DNA from: Sthenelais limicola
Taxonomy: Eukaryota > Annelida > Polychaeta > Phyllodocida > Sigalionidae
NCBI GenBank assembly: GCA_942159475.1
Contig: OW804102.1
Coordinates: forward strand, 29,394,873-29,458,872
Direction of reading: 5' to 3'
DNA: 64,000 nt
Below are positions 1-11,159 of the stretch, in pieces (the stretch's first letter is position 1; each line of letters starts with the position of its first letter). The position numbers and the translations under genes are program-made. A model generated the notes under the pieces. It was given only the letters and a program-made list of their open reading frames with translations. It was not told the DNA's origin and did no database searches.

Positions 1-536
1 AATTAGCAGTGCAAACCTGGTTCAGCATGAATGATATAATGTAAGTTGACAAGCAGGAGCATTTCTGTGTCCTCTCTACATACAAAACAATTTCAGGTTG
101 CAACATCTCTAATGAAATAGGCTGAAAGTGGAGACAAAATGTGATCCAACTCTTGGAGAAACAATTTAAAGTATGAGGATTAGCCTTCTGCCAACCGCAA
201 CATGTATCACAAGAGTAAGTAATAGGTAAATAACGTCTACTCAACACTATTCTGGAACACATTTGTTGGAGAAAAATTTTCTCAAGTCTGTGGGCAGTCC
301 ATTATCATTGTATCAGCATCATGACATAGTCGGAGTCCATTAATTGGTGTCCATGGCATCAGGTCATCAGGTCCTGGTGATCCAAAGTGGAGGTGACTGG
401 AACATCCAGGTAGGTGTGGGCATGGGATTCCTCATCATGACTGGCATCCGCTCCTGACATCATGGACATCCTGGTACATCATGGGCATCCCCGAAATGGC
501 AGACATCATAGTGGCTTGGATCTTTGAAATCCCTCG

Positions 537-760
537 CTCACTACTTCTTTGACTTGTTAGTCCAAGTTCTACTTGTCCACAGAAGGTCAGCTAGACATCT
601 TCTTGGACTTTTTCTTGGAGGCTTGACATCACTCACTATTTCTTGGATTTGTTAATCCAAGTTCTACTTGTCTACAGAAGGTCAGCTAGACATCTTCTTG
701 GACTTTTCTTGGAGGCTTGACCTCACTCACTACTTTCCCTCAGACTTGGGTAGTCCACGG
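537..760. repeat. Tandem duplication, unit about 95 bp, 2.4 copies
   Basis: The motif beginning 'CTCACTAC' recurs at 537, 632 and 726. The first two units are nearly identical over about 95 bp, including 'CAGAAGGTCAGCTAGACATC', and the third is partial. It lies inside the decayed LTR element, so it is probably a replication or unequal-exchange duplication of a short coding remnant. Confidence 0.85.
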
Positions 761-1469
761 TCTCTTTCCACGGTTGTCATGTCCAAAGACAGACAGTACC
801 CATCCCTCAAGCAATTTTGCAGCTCAGCCTCAGACTGGAGTAGACAGATTCCTCATCAGACTCAGATAGTCTGAAGCCCAGCTCCTTCTGCTTTTCTTTG
901 AGTGAATATTTCAGAGTTTCAGCAACATTTCAAGCAAGCTAATTGGCCATATCAACCTACTTTCAACATTTCTGTTCCGTAAAAGTCAGCACTCACTGGA
1001 GGTAATCTGGTTAACATGGTTCACCTCACTGCTGCAAGGTACCATCAACAGAGCACCTTCCCGCTCTCTCTTAACCAGGTACTACCCATGTCTCCTACAG
1101 CGCAGACCATGTTTTAGCATGGTTGGCTGTGCTGGTCCTCTGTTGAGACATCACAGAGCAATTTATCCTAGATTTCTTCGATTATCCAGCCAAGTTTGAA
1201 GCAACACTCTATTTACCATCAATAGATTGTGGCCGTACAGCAAGTTCCGAGTCACTATCACTCGCAGGGCAAGCTTGGGCACAAGCGACACTTAGCGTTC
1301 AAATCAAATACTTTCCAGAATCCAGGGTCTCCCAGTCATATAGAAGTAAATCTATATGTCATGCAGGGACAGAGCAACTGAATTCGGCATGTCACTCGTC
1401 TGACTTCTCGTTGTGTACTTTTAAGTGAGAAAGAAATCAGTTCAGAAATTTCTCTCTCTTCGTACCATT

Positions 1470-1900
1470 TCAATCTTTATGTAACTGAACTGGAGCTCTC
1501 TGTGTACATTGAGCTCTTACCAGGCTAGGGGAAGATGAATCTGATGGCTTTGGAGCAATTCCTTGGCCTTCTTGATCTTCTCTTAGGTTGCACTGGAGGC
1601 ATGGAAACATCCAAGCTGGTTGTTTCCTTGGCCGACCAGGCTTCCTATTCAACAGTACAAGGGGGCGCCACTGGCAAAATGGATGTATCCATCTTAGTCT
1701 TTGGCCTCCCGCACTTCCTCCCATGGACTGTCACCACTTTAGTCTTATCTGCTATAGATAAAACCTTCCTGGGCCTGTCTGGCCTAGGCTTAGTGGTGGT
1801 GGGTCCTGGATCAGCTAAGGAAACCGCAGATTTATCAACAGATTTCCCTTGTCAACCCCCTCGCCTCCTTCGAGGTCTCTGCTTATTCCAAGAAGTTTGA
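1470..1900 (-). pseudogene. Basic, AT-hook-like protein remnant
   Basis: Read on the minus strand across two frames, this stretch gives repeated Gly/Arg-Pro-Arg/Lys clusters: 'DRPRKV', 'KCGRPKTK', 'PGRPRKQ' and 'SRRPRN'. They are spaced about 20-35 residues apart and interrupted by stops. Such clusters resemble AT-hook DNA-binding motifs, or the basic region of a retrotransposon gag. Its place inside the LTR element favours the second reading. There is no intact frame, so it is called a pseudogene. The overlapping 121-codon plus-strand frame is a shadow without recognisable features. Confidence 0.3.
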
Positions 1901-3557
1901 GAAAGATCTACAGCACTTCCTCCCCCTCATTTCCATTCGGACAATCTGGGGTCTGCCTGTAGTGATCTTTCCCTTCTCGGACCTCATGGGACATTCCTTC
2001 ACTGCCACTTTTCAACCATCTTCCAGTCTTAGAATATTCCAACCTGCCTTCCCCAGCTTCTGACATTCAGGTTCAAAATGCAAGTTGGCAGCTTGCATCA
2101 GACCATCCTCATCAAAAGTCAGTTTCAGGTAGTCTTCTCATAAGACCTTCAGTGGCTCCAGTTCATAGGTGGTACTTCCTATGAACTGTCATATCTTTCT
2201 GATTTCTCACCAGCTACTGGACGAATTGTAGATGGGTGCCACAGCGATTTCTCGTCTCCTGATACATAAGTACGCAGGATTCCCAAGGCAAAACCCTTCA
2301 GCAATTCCTGGTCTGACTCGCACATGAACATCTTTATGTTTCTGAGTCACTGATACTATCCAATTTAGCAAGAGTTAGAGATCTGGCTAGGTAACTAGAT
2401 TTCTCCATGTCACCTTCAACCTATTCTCCCATCATCTCACCTCAAAGGATTTCACAGAGGATTCTATTCTTTGCTCTTGGATTTTTCCCCCAGTTGAATA
2501 CCAGTTCCTATCCAAGAATAGCAATCCTAACCAGTCAAGACTACAGTCATGGACCCAGTCTTGTGTTCAGTCACCTTGCGACCACTGAGCACGAAACATG
2601 TAATCCTGTCTGTCCTGTAGCTCCGGACAAAGCATACTCCAATAAGTGAAAATGAGTGTACCCTCTCCCATTACACACACCATATGAGCCGAACCATAGG
2701 TGGTGCATGAGGAAGGGAATCATAGAATTTCCAAGGAAATAGCCATGACCACCCACTCCCACTGGGGCATACCATCTGTTCCTGGACTATTAGATAATCC
2801 GGAATCTCCAAAGTTCTCTTTTGCAACACTGAAACTTTCTGCATTAGGGCAATCTTATGGGAAACCATTTCCATCACAAGAATTGACCCCTCCACAGCTT
2901 GGGATTCAGTCTGTCCCCAGCTTACTACCAGGGCCAGTATCCGAATCTTCCCTCAGGAAAGGTATTTCCCTCCGGCAGCGAACTAGTATCTCTGGATTTC
3001 GGTTGGGGTTGCCCTTTTTTGTTGGCTTGCCCTCCCTACTTCCAGTGCCTAGGCACTAACCTCCAGCTTCTGTACTACACATAGATTACCTTCGGACTAT
3101 GGAACTATGAAGTAGTTTTGTCCATCGAGGCTTACAAGGTTTCCTTAAAATCCTGGCCCCTGGCCTGGACTTTTAAGAAAATCCTCGGAAAATCCTCCTT
3201 TCCTCCTACTCTGCAAGGACTGCAAAGCCTGCATATGCAATGACTGTACTCAAAACCCTTGGGCACTGAAGTAGTTATTGCCAAAAACCACCTACAGGAT
3301 TCCCAAAGGCATATTTCCAGTCATAGCAGTTACAGCTTCAGAATCAACCCATAACTATAGGAGGTCCAGAGTCTTTTCTATTCTGCTAACCCATAGTTCA
3401 AATAAATGAACAAGAGATTCTGTCCCATCATCATGAGATCCTTTCCGACCCAGCAGATTCCCAGGACAAAGTGAGCTCAGTGCCTAGTGAATTGTGAATC
3501 ACCACTTGCATATAACACACGGCCCAGGCATCAGCTTGATCTTGGAAACATCTTTCC

Positions 3558-3650
3558 CTGAAATCCGAAATCCGAAATTCTGAAAATCCGAAATTCCAAT
3601 CTGACATCCGAAATCCGAAATTCAGAAATTCCAAATCAGAAATTTGCACT
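3558..3650. repeat. Degenerate 'ATCCGAAA' minisatellite
   Basis: Irregular tandem copies of 7-9 bp versions of 'ATCCGAAA' / 'ATTCCGAAA'. The 106-codon minus-strand frame crossing it gives a low-complexity Phe/Ser/Asp-rich peptide and is not a gene. Confidence 0.8.
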
Positions 3651-3787
3651 ACTGAAATCCATGATTCCAGATCAAGGGACAACAAGGGACAATGCAAGGA
3701 TTTTTCAGCATGAAAAGTCCAAGCAAATCTTGATTCCTCAGAGAATCTCACAGGGCCACAGCAGCAGAAGAGTTGAGGCTAAGAATT

Positions 3788-3800
3788 GGTCACGGCACCA
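3788..3800 (-). promoter_or_regulatory. Primer-binding site complementary to tRNA-His
   Basis: The plus strand reads GGTCACGGCACCA here. Its last 12 bases equal the 3' end of eukaryotic tRNA-His including the added CCA. On the element's own (minus) strand this is TGGTGCCGTGAC, lying 2 bp inside an LTR end that finishes in ACTACA. That is the expected place and orientation for the primer of minus-strand DNA synthesis. Seen directly: sequence and spacing. From general knowledge: the tRNA-His acceptor sequence. Confidence 0.7.
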
Positions 3801-3802
3801 AT

Positions 3803-3962
3803 TGTAGTGTTCTTCCAACACAACCCAGGTTCGGACTTAGCAAAGAACAACCAGAACACAAGCTTAACTTCATTCTTGGTTTATTCACACAACCCTCCGC
3901 CGGCCTCTTGCCTGAAACTAGGCTCAGAGGGCTCCTAGGTAGTTTAGCTCCCTAAGAGTTCA
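3803..3962 (-). repeat. Short 5' LTR of the minus-strand retrotransposon
   Basis: On the minus strand the LTR runs from about 3962 (TGAACTCTTAGG) to 3803 (ACACTACA), so it has TG...CA ends. It contains a polyadenylation signal in 'GTGTGAATAAACC'. The start could instead be near 3984, giving about 180 bp. No second LTR is visible because the element leaves the window on the left. Confidence 0.55.
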
Positions 3963-5075
3963 TGGTGTTTAATGGAAACATACAGCATACATAGACAATG
4001 ATATGATGAAATAGTACATGTTGAGGGATGAAGCATAAATCACAGACACTTATACACATATTGAGACATTATGGTAAATAGTATTGAACTCCATACCTAA
4101 TCCTTGATAGGTAATAGTTACATTGATCATGTAGATTGATGAGATATAAAAGCAATGGCTTTAGCAGTACTACAAACAGTAGTGACCTCTGTTGTTATTC
4201 AGCAGAACTAATCAACAGTACCAAATATAAGATACAATGACACCTAGAGTATTGAATATCACTACAATAGTATGTTAAATTCTCCCATATTGACTGAAAC
4301 AATAGGGGATTTGCATGTCCCACTTGTCGTATTTATTACAGGCGTCAGAGTGACATACTTGACCTGGCTTTCAGCAAAACCAGCTCCGATAGGTGTGATT
4401 ACATCTATTTAGTCCGAAAAATCAAAGAAGATACCCAAAACTTGTAGTACATGCTTATCCAAACTGGCATCTTAAATATGACATGACTCATTTCTATGGA
4501 CAATTGTTCATTATCTATAGTAATTGATGTAGCCAATTACCATTGCCAGGTATTATATACCTTCCTGCCTAAGCCAAATAAGTGGAATATTAAAGCAGTT
4601 AACGTCAGTCAATAAGTAAATATCTTCTACTTCATGTTCCATTCTTTTCCAACCCATCTAAAAGTTATTTAACTAACATTTTGGAGGATAGTGTCTGGTT
4701 GTTTTTACTACTGGGTCTCATAAAGGTTCCCATTTATATTTCAGGGACCCGCCAAGGTGCATTCCTGTATATATATACGAGTTTCCAATTGAAATGTATA
4801 GCAAGAAATGAATGCTTTAAGTGTTTCCCAGTTCTATATACAGTACACACATACGAGACAGATTGTTGAGACTAGATAAACATCATTACAACTCGTTTTT
4901 GTTATTCCATGGCGTCTGGAATGATTACATTTTGACATTATAGATCTGACAACAAACTGCGTCAAATTGCAAAAATCTTTCTATGAAGCCAGACAATGGA
5001 CACTTTTCCCCAGCTTCATGTATAGGATATCGGACTACTGTTAAAATGTAATCTTTGTAAAAGCCTTAGTGTTTC
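3963..5075. other. Non-coding stretch with small repeat fragments
   Basis: No gene. At 4301-4325 is a 25 bp end of the AATAGGGG miniature family (full copies at 16679, 26731 and 55678). At 4326-4396 is a 71 bp repeat shared with 16254-16324. Around 4610-4690 is a fragment resembling the inner part of the TTAA miniature family. The rest is unassigned AT-rich sequence. Confidence 0.6.
4326..4396. repeat. 71 bp dispersed repeat, copy 1
   Basis: It differs from 16254-16324 at only four of 71 positions, while the flanks are unrelated. On the minus strand both copies are open and read 'TPIGAGFAESQVKYVTL' or close to it. Two of the four differences are synonymous in that frame. Identity unknown: it could be an exon-like fragment carried by a transposon, or an internal piece of a repeat not otherwise present here. 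Confidence 0.7.
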
Positions 5076-5545
5076 TTTTTTTTTTTTTTTTTTATTTCGT
5101 TAAAGGCCAATATAATATTTAATACATTACAAAATACGCTCTGTCCTTCATGGATGGTTCTCAGGCGTTGCCTCTCGAAATAAAAATAAACAGAAAACTG
5201 TATCCAAATTACCTCTTAAAATTCTAGTATACCTCTATTCAATACCTTTCTATTCAAAAAACATCACAGTGTCAAAAATCATTCCTCAATTTCTCTTGCA
5301 CATATCAAAAAATTCTCTAGCATACATCCACAGCCTTATTTCATCTCTTATTTATTTCCTGGCTGTTTCATATACTTCGACAATCTAAAATATCCTTTTA
5401 AGAGATACAGTGACAATACCACCTGTTACACTTCCCTCCCCCATCAACCAGCCCTCCCCAGATATCACATCCATTCAATGCTTTATAATAAAAATTTGTT
5501 TACTATCCAATTTATATAGACACATTATGTACTAGTAATAACTTT

Positions 5546-8339
5546 CTATTCTCCCTCTATATTCTTACTACGATACCATACTTTCAGAGATTTTATGAAC
5601 ATATCTCTGTCCTCCTGTAACCTTATTCGGTCTGGAAGTCGATTCCATAAGATTTTACTCTTATAGAAAACACTTCCTCGGAGTCTTTCTCTTCTTGGTC
5701 TTTTTATCAGCAACATCCTCTCCCTTCTATTTCTCAAATTTCTACCTTGATTGTCCAAGGCAGAGTACTTGCTCATTCGATCAAAAATCAATTTCAGATT
5801 TGTTCCAAGTAGTTTGTACTTTTTTGGCCATTCGTTTACCTAGATTTAAGACTAGAAAATTTGAAAATTCCAAAATTGGTAATATATAGGTCTTGACCAA
5901 TAACACACACAAATCTGTTGTAAGAAATTTCCTACGTCTGCGAATCTCCCCAATTTTCCACAGGGCCGATTTGATTTGCTTCTCAAAATGATCTTGACTG
6001 CTCAAATTTACATTGACAATGGTCCCCAGATATTTGAAGGATTTTACCCTCCCTATTTCTGCTCCCATTCTTGGAAACTCATTTGAAATGTTCCTTTTCC
6101 CAAAAATTTGGAATTTTGTCTTTTGCGCATTTGGGGTCAAACCATTTTCGTTACACCAGTCCACATATTTGTTTATACAAATCTGTGTTCTATGATGTAG
6201 AATGTCTTGGGTATCACTTTCAACTAGTACTACCATATCATCAGCGTAGAGAATGATTTTACCCGGAAACTCTTTTTCATATATATCATTGATGAAAACA
6301 TTAAAGAGCAAGGGTCCCAACAAGGAACCTTGGGGCACTCCGTTGCTCACATCTACTTTGCTGGTTATGGTGTTTTCATATCGTATAAATTGTCTCCTCT
6401 CTTATAAAAAGCTGGACAAAAGTCCCATCATATTCGGACCCAAACCCAGTTTTCGCAGCTTGTCTAAGAGCAGAGTATGCGGGACCGAGTTAAACGCCTT
6501 TTGTACATCAAAATAGACGGCGACTACTGTATTACCTGTATCTAAACTTTCAAAAAGGCTTTCAGTCATGTCAAAGACAGCATCGCAGGTCGATTTCTCC
6601 CTTCTAAAACCATATTGTCTTGGATAGAAGAATTCAGAATTCTCAAGAAAACTATACAGCAATTCGTATAACAGTTTCTCTAAGATCTTACTCGTAACTG
6701 GCACAATCGTAATTGCTCGTATATTATCAAGCAATTTCAAATCACCTTGTTTCGGTATGAGACTCACAGGGGCACATTTCCAGGCTTTAGGGATAGACCG
6801 ATTTTTCACAATCTTATTTATTAGGGCGGTAAAAAATTCTATACATGCATTCAATGACAATTTCAGAAGTCTTGCGTCTACTTCAATGAAACCAGAACTT
6901 TTGCTTGTATCGATTTTAGAAATGATTTTGTACACTTCATCTTCTGTAAAATTTGGTTCCACCTCTAATCTCACTGGCAAGTCAACAAATTCTGGATTAG
7001 GGGCAGCCGCAAAATCTGAGCTACCAATTTTATCAAAGAAAGAATTTGCATATTCAAGTGCTTGTTGTCCTCTCTTCATGCCCTCGGGACTCATAAATTC
7101 CTCAAGTTTTTTGTCACATTTCTCTTTCACTGGTTCATAAATGTCTCGCAAGGCGACCCAGAATTTCCTGGGATTGTTTCTTAAAGCAAAAACTTTGTTC
7201 AGTAGGTATTCTCTCTTCTTTGATTTTATCATCCTACTTACTTCTCGCCTTTTCTGTTTAGCTACCCTCCAGTCATCAGCAAGGTTTGATTCACTTGCCG
7301 TTTTGAATGATTGATTTCTCTCTCTAATCTGTTCTCTCACTTCATCAGTGATATACGCCTGGTGTTCATGTCTAACTCTTACTCGTTTCAATTTAAACAC
7401 CGAGTTTGTACATTTGATTACATCACCAAAGAACTCAGTCCACAATTTATTTGTGTCCTGTTCTTCGACAACTCCATCATATGTTTGTACCTTCTCCTGT
7501 ATTAAATTCGTAAACTCATTAGTTCTATTTCTCATTCCTGTTCTTATCCATTTGTATTCTCGGTTTATTACACTTCTCACTTTCTTACCGATCTGGGCTA
7601 TTACTGGACAGTGGTCGGAAATATTTGATTTCAAAACCATACCATCACAATTTCTCATATTTGTGAATAATACATCTATACATGTCGATGTATTTTTTGT
7701 AATTCTAGTTGGAGAGTCAACCTTCTGGACTAACGCACAGCTTTTCATAATGTTACAGAGCCTGTCTGCATATCTCGATTTTTTCGACAAATCAATATTG
7801 AGATCTCCACAAACAAGAACTTTTCTCTTATGGTCAGCTAGGGTCTTCAGAATTGTCTCAATCTGTTCAAAGAATAAAACATGGCTGCCACTAGGAGGCC
7901 TATATATATGCAAGCACACAAATTTGCCATATTGACCTATCTTGAGCTCAACACATTGGCACTCTATGAATTCTGTACAGATATTAAACTCTTTATACCT
8001 GTCTTGTTCAACCTTTACATCTTTCCTAACATAGAGAGCTAATCCACCCCCTCTCTTCTCCAAGGTGGCCTTTCTATCTTGACTAATGAAAGAGTACTGT
8101 GAATGTTGAAAGAACACATCATTATCTCCTTTATCCAACCATGTTTCCGATAGGGCCACAACGTGTAGATTTTTATCAAGAAATTCCGAACTAACTTCCT
8201 CAATATTACGCCTTAAGCTTCTGCAGTTTAGGCTCAACACAGTTTGGCCTTTTAGGTCTCTCATATCGTACTCATTCATTATCACAGCTGTCACTGTTGT
8301 TTTGTTTTTTACAACATTCGCATACCCATACCAAAGCAT
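5546..8339 (-). pseudogene. LINE ORF2: endonuclease-reverse transcriptase, one stop and one frameshift
   Basis: Target-primed reverse transcription protein, about 930 residues once the breaks are ignored. Segment 1 (8339-6402) holds the APE endonuclease: LSLNCRS at residues 35-41, SETWLD at 64-69, YRPPSG at 146-151, CGDLNID at 177-183 and SDHCPVI at 241-247. The reverse transcriptase follows, with FDVQKAFNSVPH at about 610-621. Segment 2 (6350-5781) begins with GVPQGS.LGPLLF and has YADD at its residues 35-38. Segment 3 (5791-5546) is the basic C-terminal tail with a LWNRLPD motif typical of the Jockey superfamily. Segments 1 and 2 share a frame and are parted by a single TAA at 6402-6404. 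Segments 2 and 3 are parted by a frame change, probably in the six-base T run at 5820-5825. All key residues I can check are present. Identity is confident, clade is not. Confidence 0.93.
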
Positions 8340-8403
8340 CAGCTAGCATTATTTCATATTTACAAGTTTCCACATAGACACCAACAACGCAATACAGACA
8401 CAT
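8274..8403 (-). CDS. Short Cys-rich ORF upstream of and overlapping LINE ORF2
   Basis: A 43-codon minus-strand frame beginning MCLYCVVG and ending just inside ORF2 in another frame. It contains CxxC, a later Cys, and 'WVCECC', a spacing reminiscent of the second half of a PHD or other zinc-binding module. ORF1-encoded PHD or zinc-knuckle domains occur in this group of LINEs, so it may be the tail of a truncated ORF1 whose end overlaps the start of ORF2. A stop lies just upstream, so a full ORF1 is not present here unless spliced. Confidence 0.3.
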
Positions 8404-8494
8404 ACATTAAACGAACATAAAGGACTTATATTTACTAACCTCGACCTTAAATCTCTGAATTCTCCAAACTTCTTCTGGACTTACTCGGTCTGCC

Positions 8495-8520
8495 ATTTTA
8501 GCGGAAGTGCATGATCTATC
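8495..8520 (-). promoter_or_regulatory. Candidate LINE promoter sites (ETS-like, YY1-like)
   Basis: On the minus strand ACTTCCGC is followed within a few bases by AAAATGGC, which overlaps an ATG. These match common ETS and YY1 core sequences. YY1-like sites at the 5' end are established for some LINEs. Here the assignment is inference from position upstream of the ORFs. Confidence 0.35.
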
Positions 8521-8530
8521 ATTGTCGTAA

Positions 8531-8987
8531 CCATTTGTATTAAATCTCTTACCTTTGTCCCTATTTACATACACCATCCTCTATCTTAGAGCTACATGAC
8601 ATAGTGGCTTAGTACTTATACATTTTCAAATATAAATTTCATGTCATCTCAGGCACAAGTATGATCAAACCGGTTTCCCTCCATTACGACATAAAGAACC
8701 CCTTTCCGGGAGCAACATGGCCGCTCACATAGAATACATGTGCGAGCGAGGCATGTCGACAAGTACAATAATGGTATTTTTCCAGTTTACTCACGGACCT
8801 AGAATACATTCTACCTCCAAGCACCTAGAGAGAATCATTTACCCTACCAGTGTCACTTTGTGATGTGAATATTCTATCAGAAAACATTAACAGTCCGCTT
8901 CCATGTATGGATTGAAGCAGTATCCAGTTCTTTCAACTCTTGTATTCGTCAGTGTATACATAGATGAATCATACTAAGTGTGGGGTC
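8531..8987. other. No recognised feature
   Basis: AT-rich sequence between the LINE and the foldback at 8988. It may contain the true 5' end of the LINE. Nothing else seen. Confidence 0.6.
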
Positions 8988-9080
8988 TGTGCACTAGCCA
9001 TGCACTGGGGTCAGCCGGGAGGTCAGAGGGTGCTAACCCCAGAGCCTTCCGTGTTCACCAAGCTGCATAACTAGTGCACA
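8988..9080. repeat. 93 bp foldback with nested hairpin
   Basis: Ends TGTGCACTAG and CTAGTGCACA are perfect inverted repeats. Inside, GGGGTCAGC and GCTAACCCC form a second stem. It could be a small foldback transposon or a structured RNA. No second copy is seen in this window. Confidence 0.6.
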
Positions 9081-10290
9081 AATGAAACACGAGGTTAATT
9101 TCACATTTATTACGCCCTTTAAATAAATAAAATATGTAAACAAATCAAAATAAGAGAACTAGTTTCGGTTTATCCTGATTTTGCATGTACTTTGCGAAAT
9201 ATGAAGAAAATAATTCCTCAGCTACTTGTCAGAGCCCTTGTCAGATATGCTACTTGCCAATCGATCTTATTTCTCAGTTTATTTACTCCACAAAACGGTG
9301 CGAATCTTTTAGAAAACCAAGAATAGTAGTTTTCTCGATGGTAGTTCGTTGTTACAGAGCTATTGGCACGCTTGGACGTCCTGAAATTTGATGTGAAACC
9401 CAAACAAACCAGCTAGAGGCAGAGCTATTTGCCTACATCTAGTAGTACCTAAATGTGTAGTGAAGAATCAGTGAATTCCCAGAAATGAATGTGCTATGGA
9501 TCGAATTTTTTCATTTTCAAAAAATCTGGGTTCATTAAAAACTTGGAAATGAGAGAAAACAATCGGAAATAGTTGCTTTTGAAGACTGGGAGTGAACTTA
9601 AACTTGCATATCGTATCTGCTGCCTCAGCTGGTGACTTTGTAAGTAGAAATGGATTCCTTCGCGATTATTAATCATATTATTAGTAGTTTTGTGGAGGAA
9701 AAACTACAATGAACTACAATTCATGGATGGTACCACACAACTTATCTAACATGACATTGTACTGTACCCATTATACCCTACCCAGGTGTCTTCGTGCGTT
9801 GCCTTTAGATTAGTGAAGGAGCAAGTTCCAAGGTATTTGAGGAAAGGAGTGTAGGTTATCAAGGGACTGGGGCAAGTCTTCCGCGAGATTTACATTTGGA
9901 AATTAGTTTGGAGATTGATGTCACATTCACCTATGTTAGTTGGCTGGCAAAGGCTCCTGACATCGGCTTCAAATTCCGATTAGTGTTATGAGACATTACA
10001 TAACATCGTATAACCTCATTATATATGTATGTTAATTATCAATTATCACTTATTTATTATTATTTTATCATAATTGCTGATTATGCTTAACTACACAGTA
10101 CTGTGCAAGTCTACTTATTCAGGCTATGTTGGGATATGACGTAACAGGGCAATACCCCATACTATCTATTACATCCTAGTGAGGGTCTGTACTTGGTCTA
10201 ACAGAATCACATCTTTACACAAATACCAGCAATCATAACACACCCATCATCCCACGTCCTAATCTCCTCAACCAAGAACTTGGTATCTCC
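9081..10290. other. No recognised feature
   Basis: AT-rich unassigned sequence, very AT-rich at about 10020-10085. The short ORFs (60-68 codons) have no features. Confidence 0.6.
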
Positions 10291-10367
10291 CTTCTTCCTC
10301 TTCTTCTTGTTCTTCTCCTCCTCCTCCTCCTCCTCCTCCTTCTTCTTCTTCTTCTTCTTCTTCTTCT
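10291..10367. repeat. (CTT)n/(CTC)n microsatellite
   Basis: Uninterrupted trinucleotide blocks: CTT/CTC mixed, then a run of CTC, then a run of CTT. The 68-codon minus-strand frame is a Lys/Glu homopolymer artefact. Confidence 0.95.
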
Positions 10368-11159
10368 GCGCTTTCCAACATTTATTCTGAACTAAAAACA
10401 CTGTCATATACATGTGTTATACAAAGTCAACAAAGTCTTGACAATGGGAATTCCTAGTGTCTTTATACTTATCTTTCTCAATAAAACAAATGAAAGAATA
10501 TTCTGCTATACTGTCTTTTTTTCTTCAGGTAAATTCAATTAAACGGTCGAGCTTGGGAAAGTTTCTTGACAGTGTTATGCTGAGTACTAAACAAACAAAA
10601 GTATTCGTGCCTAAATTTTGCGATGTTGTTGAGGCAAAGGAAGAACGAGAAGAACCGATCCAAGAGGGAATATGGCTTTAAAATGGGCTTTTCGGGATTA
10701 TCAACAGCCAACAATAAAACTGATGGCTCAATCGTGGATCCTGACATCCTGATCAATGCACTCAGAACTTGAGTTACAATAATGCTCCTGTAAAGCCCTC
10801 ATAAGCTTAGCTATACATCAGCATTATTTCAATTTGATCTGGTTTGCCAGGCATGCCACAATTGCAATATCAACTTACATGGTGTGGACTGTAAGATTAA
10901 CCATGGAAAACACACATAGGAGTAGTTGGCTTAAAACAGTTGAGAGCAGGCAGAAAAACAAATTCCAGCATAAAGCCCATAGCTTCACGGATTGTTTGAG
11001 AGGTGATGACCCGATGCAGGTGCGCCTATTTCCATAGATAATTGTTTTAATAGGGGAACAGATGAGACAATTGTTCCCATAATTACCTCACTTGTTGGCT
11101 TCATTTTGCTCTGCAGTTGTCTTAGCATTTATATGTTTGTCTCAGCTTCAGTAAACTGA
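10368..11159. other. No recognised feature
   Basis: Unassigned sequence. The opposed frames at 10457-10681 and 10535-10756 have no recognisable domain. Confidence 0.5.

Larger units (their letters stand above)
1..3802 (-). mobile_element. Decayed LTR retrotransposon, internal region (runs off left edge)
   Basis: Internal part of a minus-strand LTR element whose 5' LTR lies to its right at about 3803-3962. It is assigned by a primer-binding site next to the LTR end and by remnants of protein-like sequence on the minus strand, all broken by stops and frame changes. Open stretches lie around 1470-1900 (basic, proline/arginine-rich) and around 2000-2660. A readable piece near 2030-2110 contains 'TFDEDGLMQAANLHFE'. 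I see no reverse transcriptase, integrase or protease motif, so the pol region must lie to the left of the window or be lost. The superfamily (Gypsy or BEL/Pao) cannot be decided. The plus-strand ORFs of 119-121 codons here look like shadows. Confidence 0.5.
5076..8530 (-). mobile_element. Nearly intact non-LTR retrotransposon (LINE), Jockey/CR1 group
   Basis: A minus-strand LINE. The 3' end is marked by an 18-base T run at 5076-5093 (the poly-A tail on the element strand), followed by about 450 bp of 3' untranslated sequence. ORF2 (5546-8339) encodes an APE-type endonuclease and reverse transcriptase. The 5' boundary is uncertain. I place it near 8530, where the element strand carries ACTTCCGC and AAAATGGC (ETS-like and YY1-like sites, as found in some LINE and housekeeping promoters). 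I could not identify a target-site duplication. The low level of damage (one stop, one frameshift) suggests a young insertion. The clade (CR1, L2, Daphne and so on) needs a phylogeny. Confidence 0.85.

Noticed and set aside
1535..1900. 121-codon plus-strand ORF
   Set aside because: It overlaps the minus-strand basic remnant, which looks more protein-like. The plus frame is a hydrophobic shadow.
2700..3059. 119-codon plus-strand ORF
   Set aside because: Lies inside the decayed LTR element in the antisense direction. No domain seen.
7348..7935. 195-codon plus-strand ORF
   Set aside because: Antisense shadow of the LINE endonuclease coding region.
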